Positions 56,043 through 64,000 of a stretch of DNA of 64,000 bases are shown here, piece after piece; within the stretch, counting starts at the first letter, position 1; every line of letters begins with the position of its first letter. The position numbers were made by a program, and so were the translations under genes. A model generated the notes under the pieces. It worked only from the letters and a program-made list of their open reading frames with translations. It was not told the origin of the DNA and searched no databases. This DNA comes from Cytospora piceicola (lineage: Eukaryota; Ascomycota; Sordariomycetes; Diaporthales; Cytosporaceae): the NCBI GenBank assembly GCA_023375675.1, contig JALQBC010000004.1, positions 62,001-126,000 of the forward strand. The letters run 5' to 3'.

Positions 56043-57135
56043 CTAGGCCAGCGCAGTACACTGCTTGGCCGTACAGACCATATTCCCAGAGCAATCATTG
56101 TCAGTTGAGCAAGACGCACCAGCACAGTGTCCAGCCCACTCGCATGACGTGTTGCTCATGGTGGAAGTCGCTGTGCTTCCGGAATTAGACTTCGTACTAG
56201 AAGTGGCGGTGCTTACAGACACAGAAGTGCTGTTTTGTAAACCAGACCCGCCACCAACCCGCTGAAGCAGCTTGTTGCCTAGGGTCGTGATGCTGCTCTC
56301 GAAATCATCATAACTGCTAGCAGCCCAGTTTGCACCATTAGCCCCTGGGACAGCATCAGTGCCGTTGAAAGCGAGATAGAGAACATCGTTTCCGTCGTGG
56401 CCGTTGTCTCCGGTGATCGAGTCTCCGAAGCAGGCAGTGGCTGTGGATATTGCCGCCTCACCGATCATGGGATGATCCCCATCGTCGCCGTTTGTATCAC
56501 CCCATATCCCAAAGATCTATGTCGTCTCTGTCAGAATAACTCTGGCCTTTTTCGAGTGTCGTGGTTGCTTACCACCTTGTTGTTGCACACAACTGCCATA
56601 ACACTCAAGGGCTCAATGCCATAGTCTGTCGGCTCGAAGCCAACAAACTTATCGCCCTGGTTTCCAAACACGACGTAAGGGTGGACGAATGCGTTTAAGT
56701 CGTCAATACCGGCATTGTATGCTGAAACAGTGGACTGGAAAGCTGTAATGCTCTGAGTGTCTGCTGAATTTCCACACCGGCCGTCATCCGCAGCACCACC
56801 CTGAACACCATCGCAATCGATATCCATATTGGCCAATGCACCGTCTGTCCCTTGTGTGTATAAAACTCCGTATGCATCGAGAAAGTCTCCGCAGTAAGAG
56901 AAATCTACAATATGTCAACCTCTTGAAGATAGACTCACATATCGCGCAATTGTGTAAGAGACCTACCGCTTGATCCTCCATCCGTGCTGTAAAAACCAGT
57001 CTGCAGCTTATTTGTACAGCTTCCTTGAACGACGATTCCGTCATACAAGCTCTGGATGTTGGATGGTATGCTCACCGCTTGTGCTGATGCAGTGAGCAGC
57101 GAGCTGAGTGTCAAAATGGATGCTGAAGGAGACAT
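56043..57135 (-). CDS. secreted endo-chitosanase, GH75
   Basis: Three exons (57135-56967, 56904-56573, 56516-56043) give 324 residues. MSPSASILTLSSLLTASAQA is a signal peptide. The catalytic domain runs to about residue 240 with family motifs DFSYCGDFLDAYGVLY, MDIDCDGVQGG, FVHPYVVFGNQGDKF and VMAVVCNNKV. The acid pair is Asp174 (FGIWGDTNGDDG) and Glu187 (MIGEAAIS); the 13-residue spacing is the one known for Fusarium GH75 enzymes. A Ser/Thr linker and a small C-terminal Cys-rich module (CEWAGHCAGASCSTDNDCSG...) follow. The enzyme should cut chitosan outside the cell, in wall remodelling or feeding on fungal/arthropod walls. It sits beside a degraded AT-rich island. A TATA-like element (minus strand, 57223-57229) is ~90 bases upstream of the ATG. 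Confidence 0.92.
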
Positions 57136-58249
57136 CTCGGGCGCAGTGAAGTCAATTCAGTCAATTCAATGACATCTGTATAAAGAGACTCTACATATTC
57201 TGTCAATGGCGACACTCTGTGGCTTTATACTCCAATGCCTCATACTCAATTTCGACTCCAGCCCAGGCGACTCGAATCATTGGCAGGGCTTGTCTCGTGG
57301 TAATACTCCATCTCAGTAAGCAGCTGGCCGTGAATGATGGTCCCGCTTACTGAATTGAGCTACTTTGATGACCGGAATTCAGGCATAATAAGCCACAGTA
57401 CCTTTGAAAGCTTTCTTCTGTACGCTGACACGGCATACAGAAACACTTGGGAAGTCGGATGACGCACAGGAGGAGGTCCTTTGCCGCCTATGGATGGCCA
57501 TTGGATCACGTCTGAGACACGCCTTTGGAATCCAATTCCGTGGTCCTCGTACCTCAATAACGATCACTGGTCTTCAGACAAGCTCTTATGCCCGTCTTGT
57601 CCAGATATTTCTTGTTGAGTCCCAAAGCCCTGATTCATATGTATCCTCATAGCAAACTCCAGCCTAGAAGTCGAACCTCGCGCCATACAATTACCCTTCA
57701 TCCCTGGGCACCTGCACTGTTGGCATTGCCGCGACACGCTTCGGCTATGGCGGAGGACCGGCCGAAGCAAGCCCTGCTGTAACGATTGATCTCACGTTCG
57801 ATATCACCTTTTTTTGGAGTCATATTATGCGGGGCTGCAAGGAAGATGAATATAAGTGGATATGAACTGATATAACCGGAGCTCGGCACAGACGACTGGT
57901 AGTCATGTCAAGGTTTACCCAGCAACACAGCATCACCTGGGCCACTGTTGAGGTTATTCAGTGGTGCTCTGTCAGTCTGCACGCCATCCCCCACCGATAT
58001 GGAGATACTTAGAGGGGATTATCAAAGGGCCACACGGATCAGAGTCACCCTCCTACTCCAATGACGCAGGCTGACAATCACCTGCATATCACCTGAGAAG
58101 AGATATATAGGTTCTCCTGAATAGTGCTTCCTTGTTACCACCACTATATAGTCTACCGTCACATATCGCATCTACCATTCAGAAAGAGCGTAGAGCATAT
58201 TCTTCACCATTGATATACTCGACCCCCCTCAACATTTATTGTTCACACA
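57136..58249. other. divergent promoter region
   Basis: This 1.1-kb region separates divergent chitosanase and dehydrogenase genes. TATA-like elements occur near each start (57223-57229 minus; 58145-58150 plus). No gene is supported. Confidence 0.5.
58145..58150 (+). promoter_or_regulatory. TATA-like element of the SDR gene
   Basis: TATATA about 100 bases before the ATG at 58250. Motif and distance only. Confidence 0.35.
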
Positions 58250-59307
58250 ATGGCGTCCGCTGTTCCTTCTAGTCCACCATCCTCCACCCCCTTCAGCGTA
58301 TCTGGGAAGACAGCTATTGTCACAGGCGCAGGATCCGGTACGTTGCTTCTTAATTCGACGGATTGGCTGCGGCCTATACTCACACTCGCCCTTTGTGGTC
58401 AACAGGTATCAACTTGTCTTTCACGGCGCTACTCCTGTCTAGGGACTGCAATGTCGTTCTCGCCGATCTGGCACTCCGTCCAGAAGCCGAGGAACTGGTT
58501 GCCGCGCATAGCGACACCAGCAAAAGCCCCAGAGCCATATTTGTCAAAACGGATGTAACATCATGGCCTTCTCTATCGAAGCTGTTCGACGTCGCCCTCG
58601 CAGAGTTTGGTGACATCGACGTTGTCTGTCCAGGCGCGGGGGTGTATGAGCCACACTGGTCGAACTTCTGGCACCCGCCCGGCTCCCGTGAGAGCAAAGA
58701 CCCCATCGACGGGGAGCCGGGGCACTATGCTCTCCTAGACATCAATCTGACCCATCCAATCCGGGCGACACAGCTTGCCATTTCTCACTGGCTGTATCCG
58801 CCGTCGGGTTCCACCAGGGCAAAGGTGTCGCCATCGAATCCCAAGCGGATTGTCCACATTTCGTCCGTCGCCGGACAGATGCCCAACCTCAACGCCCCTG
58901 TCTATTCGGCGTCCAAGTTCGCCGTACATGGCTTCGTTCGGAGTCTTGCTAATATTGATGAGACACACGGGGTTCGAGTCAATGCGGTGGCACCTGGCAT
59001 CGTGCGAACGCCGCTTTGGCTGGAGCACCCTGAGAAGATGGTCAACCTTGAGCCGGAAAAGGACGGCTGGGTCACACCTGATGAGTGTGCCGTTGCGATG
59101 CTGCGGTGCGTGGAAGAGGGTGGACTTGTCGGGGGGACGATTCTGGAGATTGGCAAGGACCAGACCCGTCGCGTGGAGAATCTGAACGACCCTGGCCCGA
59201 GTTCTGATCCGAAGGATGGGCTCCTCTCGGGGAACTCTAAGGAGGGGAACGACATGGTGTGGAGCTGGCTTGGCGACGAGAGTATTTGGGCGCCGCCCAG
59301 GCAATAG
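58250..59307 (+). CDS. short-chain dehydrogenase/reductase (classical SDR, 15-hydroxyprostaglandin dehydrogenase-like)
   Basis: Two exons (58250-58337, 58406-59307; intron GTACGT...CAG) give 329 residues. Splicing completes the cofactor motif TGAGSGINLSF (TGxxxGxG) at about residues 25-32. Asp in VVLADLALRPEAEEL suggests NAD(H) preference. The catalytic Ser lies in RIVHISSVAG and the Tyr-Lys pair in PVYSASKFAVHG, and the PG motif is AVAPGIVRTPLW. The C-terminal ~40 residues extend beyond the fold. It should oxidise or reduce a hydroxyl/keto group on a small substrate in the cytosol; the substrate is unknown. The resemblance to NAD-dependent 15-hydroxyprostaglandin dehydrogenases is family-level only. 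Confidence 0.92.
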
Positions 59308-59491
59308 CGCACAGTTCCCTTATTTCCCTTGCTTTGAATGCAAATACTGCAACTTGATCACTGATTAGTGAATCACAGTTTTATATCATGCGTCACTCCT
59401 CAACACCACAACTCATATGCTTGGAGACCCCCTCATCGTATCAGACTACGTGCTAGTATTGCGATATTTTCCCAAGGGTTGCTCTGATCCT

Positions 59492-60888
59492 CTAATGCCG
59501 ATAATAATATGGGCCAAGTCCCCCATCTTTGGGCAGATCTCTCGGACCCGTCGGACTTCCTCCAACGCCCATTGTAGCCCCGGGGAAACCCCCTACAAGC
59601 TGAGGGCTCCGTCGGGGCCCAGCCCTGACAACATGCGAGGTTTCTTGTCCTGGCCCGTACATCATATCTGGATTCGGCCTGCTGGGGAAAGTGCCTTGAC
59701 GATCCAGTCCAAACACTGTCTCGCGCCCCGCGGTGTCAAATGTCTTGGGCCTCGCCGCTTCGTAGATGCTGTCCAGCTGTAACATGCGGTCGTCGCTGAT
59801 TCCCTGGAGCATTTCACTCTTCCACTGTCTTCGACGCTGATACATGAATACTGCCCATACCGCCACGGCCGATGCTCCAAGTCCACCAGCCACGGATATA
59901 CCAATAGTGGCCCCGACAGGGAAGCCACTTTGATCCTTGTCGGCTGCCTTGGCCTGGTCATTATCTTCAGAGCCCAAGTCTTCGTGATTGCTGGCAGCGC
60001 CACTCGATGCAGCTGCTGTTGTGGTGACGACTTCTGAAGTGCTGGCTATCTCCAGACCTCCGGTTTGTGAGCTGTCCGTAGATACGGTCTGGGTTCCAAT
60101 CAGACTTGGGGCCCTCGTAGCCGATGGGGCCGTAGAACCAGTGTCGGTGGCCTGGGATCGAGATGGTGAAGTCTGTGGAGTGGCAGCGAAACCCGATCCA
60201 TCACTGCTCTGCCAGTTGATCTGGAACATGGGCGCGAATAGTGTTGCCGCTGTGATAGTCGCGGGCGTCTCCGGCACAACAAATATTCCAGAGTTTGCAA
60301 TAGTCCCGCTTTCACATCTAGCAGTTGGAATTGTTGCTGATGTTGCTGTTTGGATGCATGTCTGGCCTCCAGAATTTCCACACGCATAACCACTGATTGA
60401 TCTCGGTTTAGCCCCTGATAATGTTACAAGCACTTGAGTATTTACAGTGTCAGTGGGTGAGCGTACCTGGGGCAGCAACCAACGGCCGTCTCTCCTTGAA
60501 GCATTCGGAATTGAACGGGCCAGTCGCTCGAACCGCTGGCTCCTCCTGTAGCAGAGCAGGCGCTTGCATATCCAGTTGGGCATATCGTCCCAGGGGAGTA
60601 GAAACCCCAGCCCTGGAAAGACGCCGAGGGTGTGGCAGCGCCGCTGCTCGTACCTGGCCAACAAGAAGCGTCATCAAGACCAAAGCTGTTGTCTTGAGCT
60701 ACCTCACAGGCATGAGCGAGGAAACCAGCTAAATCATCGTCGTCCTGTCCAGCCACGGCTAAGGTGCATGATGGTGGTTGAGTGAAAGTCGTGGTAAGAG
60801 GCCCAAGAATCGTCCGAGCCTGACCCGTAATGGTTGAGGAGGCGCCCCCAAGAAGCTCCGAAACCTCGGATCCCAGATCAAGAGACAT
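59492..60888 (-). CDS. Ser/Thr-rich single-pass membrane protein, second family member
   Basis: Two exons (60888-60467, 60392-59492; intron GTACGC...CAG) give 440 residues. The N-terminal region (about 1-145) contains paired cysteines ending in VGCCPSGYACGN, the same CCPSGY motif as the protein at 31645-32649. A Ser/Thr-rich stalk, one transmembrane helix (VGATIGISVAGGLGASAVAV...) with stop-transfer YQRRRQWK, and a ~110-residue cytoplasmic tail ending in YYYRH follow. The ATG at 60888 (MSLDLGSEVSELLGG) was chosen although the frame extends to 61062; the upstream alternative adds a more hydrophobic start (MDIPQGFLRIIIPVSCHCFF) that might be a signal peptide and cannot be excluded. Function unknown. 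Confidence 0.75.
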
Positions 60889-62686
60889 CTTGAAGATAAA
60901 TAGAAGTAGCAGTAATATGGTTAGGTGCAAAAAAGTGTGTGGACGCACAGCATCTCGTCTTATTTCGCCGATCACGCAAGGCTCCGGGGTCGACAAAGTC
61001 ACAAAGAAACAATGACAAGAAACAGGAATGATGATGCGAAGAAACCCTTGGGGAATATCCAAGGGGAAGAGCAGCAGTATTCATGGTTTTCCCCCTTGAG
61101 TATGTACATCCCTCGCTCGAGAACGAAGAAGCACGAGCCCCTGAATTTGCCAATGCGCTGATCACAATGGGTGTCTCTAAGTGACGTCGTGACTTTGTTG
61201 CACCCGCCAGGCAAACTGTCACCACACCGGTTTCAGAGTGATTCACTGAATTGTTCTCGGCCGTTTGATGAAAAGGCATGGTCGGATATGTTCGAGCTGA
61301 TAAGTAACCAGCCGGCCGGTCGATGTCACTTATTGGCTCAACTTGGTGAAGACATCTCGGCCCCTTGATCGGTATGCGAGTGAAATCATTCTTCTGGGTC
61401 CTTGACTCACACAGTAGAAAGTGACAAAGTAGATCCCTCAATTGAAGGTCACACTGTTTCAATCACTGCTACAGATTACAAAGTATATCTAGGTGCAACC
61501 GATGTTGGGCTTTCGTAACGACTGGCTCGAACAAGATATTAGTTATACAGGCGAGATTATGCGCAATCAGGGGTCAAAGGACATACCGGTAATAGCACTG
61601 ATACACGAGTGGTCCGTTCCCTCATTCGAAGACGTACGCAGCATGTTGTTCCCCCCACCGTATGCCCCTTCGGGATACCTAGGTATATCTAGGTCCCAAT
61701 ATATTCGACTATGTATAGCTCAGAGATTGCGTGCATGGAGTTCAACGGCCTCAACATGCCACCTACGGTCCGTCTTCCAAGCTGTTAGTCTATCTTGCAT
61801 TTGCATTATTCAGATCCCTTACAGAAAGTACTCAAATGTAACATTTGTTTTGACTACCCGCCTTTGGGCCCCAGTCCCTAGAGTCGCTTGCATACCTAAG
61901 GTACGTAGATATCCACCCTATATCATCTAAGTTTAGGGCAGAATTCCAAAGGGTCTAACTGGGAAAGTGTAATCGTCTGCAAAGTATATTCCAGAAGACA
62001 ATGCTCCTAGTTATTGTATTGTTTCAACTCGTGGTGGGTGTTGGGTCAATCAGTCATGCGGTCAATTCCCTTGTGTTCCTCTATTCCAGATGTCCCATCT
62101 CTGCTATGAGACTCTCGCATCCTCTGATGCCTTCTTTCGAGTACCTTATTCTTTCCCACTTCCTCCATCTACGTTGAAGTATACTGCTATGAGAAGAGGT
62201 CAATATTTGGACTGATCCCCTCCCCTAAACTGACCAACTTACATGTACCCTTGGATTTTGAAAAGTTGATGACGCCTTTGGACGCTCGGGCTATTCAGTC
62301 ACGAGATTCAAAGCACAGCAGTTGCGAATATAGTGCGGAGGCGCATGCATAGCTGCACGGAGACATGCAGCTAAGACCTCCGGGACCAGGAAATCTTGAA
62401 CAAAAAGCATGTTGACTGACAACGACCCCGAGAGATTGAGGTGAAATGCGGGGAAGTGCAGACAGTATCTAGACATTGCATTGCCATCTTGGTACGTCAC
62501 CTCTGGTCGGTCCGTACAGTCAATTCTATTACATGAGCACATGCTTGCTGTGTCCCAGGTGAAATCTACAACTATTGCATTCTCCTATTGACCGTGCTGT
62601 ATGACTGGGAAAGCGACGTTAACCAGTGAGCCGGAAGGACATGATTTCCTCGCTTGAAAAAAATTGATTCAAACCCTTTGAAAAAT
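60889..62686. other. divergent intergenic region
   Basis: This 1.8-kb region between divergent genes presumably contains both promoters. Open frames at 60878-61462 (minus) and 61493-61930 (plus) show no domain or codon bias. The CTAGGTATATCTAGGT-type motif at about 61680-61694 resembles the short palindromes seen elsewhere. Confidence 0.5.
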
Positions 62687-64000
62687 ATGCAGTCGCCGTC
62701 GTATCTTCTTACAGCCTGCCTGGTTATAATCGTGGACTCTGTCTGGCGAGTCTCGGCATACGTCGACTACTCGCAGTACGTGAATCCGCTCATTGGGGGC
62801 AGCGGTCCGACCGAAGGCCAAGCCTGTAAGTTGTATCGAGACGAGTCCCACCCCGTTAGGCTCCATGTAACAAGGCCGCTGACATTCGGCTTGGCTCCAG
62901 ATGGAGGAGGCGACATATTCGTTGGTGGAGCTGTGCCGTTTGGGGTCGCCAAGGTCGGCATCGACACGCACGAAGGCTTCGGAAAGTACTCAACCCTGAA
63001 CGGAGGATGGACTCCGGGAGGGAACGTCACGGGGATCTCAATGCTGCACGAGAGTGGGACAGGCGGTGCTCCCAAGTACGGCATCATCCCACAAATGCCC
63101 TTGACAAGCATTGCTTTTCCTGTGAACTTGCTCGACAATCGGACCTATTCACAGCGTCGTGTGGTTGAAGACACAGCCCGCGTAGGATACTACAGCACGC
63201 AATTGCTGAACGGGGTGACAATAGAGCTCTCGGGTGCGAGACACTCCGGCTTTTTGCAGTACTCATTTGCTGCGGGCGAGAAACATATCCTCGTGGACCT
63301 CTCACACTACCTACCCAGTGAGGTAGGTGGATACACTGTGCAACAATATCTGGGCAGCTCCCTCAATGTCGACGGCGCTGAGTACTGGGGCTCCGCCACC
63401 TACGGGGCTGGTTGGAACGAAGGGGCGCCGTACACAGTCTACTTTTGTGGAAGTTTTGACACACAACCACTCCAGTCGCAAACATTCACTGGGAGGAATA
63501 CTGAGCCGATGGTGCGGTACCATACGTTCAGCGACGAAGGTCCTCCGGAGTCTATCTTCAGTGACGATACCTCCGAATCGTTCGCTGAATCCGGACCCTT
63601 AGGCGATCGTGTCGGAGCAATCTTCAGTTGGGAGAATGAAGCTGCCAGCACCATCAAGTCCCGGGTCGGTATATCGTTCATCTCTGTGGCTACCGCTTGC
63701 AACTTCAGAGATAACGAGATCCCAACCTGGAACATCAACGACACCGTGGATGCAGCAGTGAAGGAGTGGAATGAAGGCGTCTTCAGCAAAATCCAAGTTG
63801 TCACAGACGAGACTGCCAATACCACCAACCTTCGACTGTTGTATTCCTCCCTGTACTTCATGCATCTAATGCCATCCAATAGGGTGGGAGAGAATCCGCT
63901 CTGGGAATCAGATGAGCCATACTGGGATGATTTTTACACGATGTGGGATATATTCCGCTGTACAGTTAGTCTTTACCACCTCATCCAGCCAGCGAGCTAC
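62687..64000 (+). CDS. GH92 alpha-mannosidase, secreted, 5' part (runs off the window)
   Basis: Two exons (62687-62825, then 62901 to the window end; intron GTAAGT...CAG) give the first 413 residues. MQSPSYLLTACLVIIVDSVW is a signal peptide. The mature start YVNPLIGGSGPTEGQA is the typical GH92 beginning, followed by FVGGAVPFGVAKVGIDT and GISMLHESGTGGAPKYGIIP, and further on LLYSSLYFMHLMPSNR and DDFYTMWDIFRCTVSLYHLIQP, the start of the catalytic (alpha/alpha)6 domain. The general-acid Glu region lies beyond the edge. GH92 enzymes are Ca2+-dependent exo-acting alpha-mannosidases, here secreted and probably trimming mannans or N-glycans. No frame break is seen up to the last base. Confidence 0.9.
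   Translation, partial: MQSPSYLLTACLVIIVDSVWRVSAYVDYSQYVNPLIGGSGPTEGQACKLYRDESHPVRLHVTRPLTFGLAPDGGGDIFVGGAVPFGVAKVGIDTHEGFGKYSTLNGGWTPGGNVTGISMLHESGTGGAPKYGIIPQMPLTSIAFPVNLLDNRTYSQRRVVEDTARVGYYSTQLLNGVTIELSGARHSGFLQYSFAAGEKHILVDLSHYLPSEVGGYTVQQYLGSSLNVDGAEYWGSATYGAGWNEGAPYTVYFCGSFDTQPLQSQTFTGRNTEPMVRYHTFSDEGPPESIFSDDTSESFAESGPLGDRVGAIFSWENEAASTIKSRVGISFISVATACNFRDNEIPTWNINDTVDAAVKEWNEGVFSKIQVVTDETANTTNLRLLYSSLYFMHLMPSNRVGENPLWESDEPYWDDFYTMWDIFRCTVSLYHLIQPASY

Noticed and set aside
61493..61930. 145-codon plus-strand open frame
   Set aside because: No domain, weak composition, and lies in a divergent promoter region.
1..64000. CRISPR arrays, operons, bacterial promoters or ribosome binding sites
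   Set aside because: Intron-bearing fungal genes throughout; the tandem repeats present lack spacer structure.

Overview
The window reads as nuclear DNA of a filamentous ascomycete (Pezizomycotina, most likely a sordariomycete; inferred from gene content, not from a marker). Genes carry short GT-AG introns (50-104 nt where I could place them) with GTAAGT/GTGAGT/GTATGT donors and CTAAC/CTGAC-like branch sites. The genes are fungal types: an Egh16-like secreted protein, a GH75 chitosanase, a Tvp38-family protein, a STAND N-terminal domain and Ser/Thr-rich single-pass membrane proteins. There are no bacterial-style operons.

Layout. 1-16 kb: a beta-hydroxyacid dehydrogenase (1.1-2.2 kb); a large protein with a fungal STAND N-terminal domain and TPR-like repeats but no NTPase (3.0-6.7 kb); a small secreted Cys-rich protein (9.2 kb); an alpha/beta hydrolase (10.8-11.6 kb); a decayed C-terminal ACP of a polyketide synthase (12.1-12.6 kb); a repeat-rich stretch; and a full cytochrome P450 (14.1-16.0 kb). 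The hydrolase, PKS relic and P450 may be the remains of a metabolite cluster. 16-32 kb: a frame-broken small gene, an F-box-like Cys-rich protein, a 1,415-residue fusion of a GMC oxidoreductase and an alpha/beta hydrolase, a 5.1-kb gene desert, an amidase, and a Ser/Thr-rich membrane protein. 34-52.8 kb: a DUF5672 protein, a Tvp38-family membrane protein, two proteins of unknown function (one polyQ-bearing, one coiled-coil), a TetX-like FAD monooxygenase broken by three small indels, an Egh16-like secreted protein, a tRNA-Pro(AGG) gene and a PI-specific phospholipase C. 52.8-56 kb: an AT-rich island with a GH43 relic and a pair of inverted repeats. 56-64 kb: GH75 chitosanase, a short-chain dehydrogenase, a second Ser/Thr-rich membrane protein, and the 5' part of a GH92 mannosidase that runs off the right edge.

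The most striking observation is the tRNA-Pro(AGG) gene at 49572-49719. Besides an ordinary 17-nt anticodon-loop intron it carries a 59-nt insertion in the T arm. The insertion has every mark of a spliceosomal intron (GTAAGT donor, CTAAC branch site, ACAG acceptor). Removing both pieces leaves a perfect 72-nt cloverleaf with intact A and B boxes and a T7 Pol III terminator downstream. The two halves of the gene never need to be shifted to pair.

Most genes appear to be independent units of secretion, carbohydrate turnover, lipid signalling and redox metabolism. All coordinates and splice sites were worked out by eye; functions are by family resemblance.
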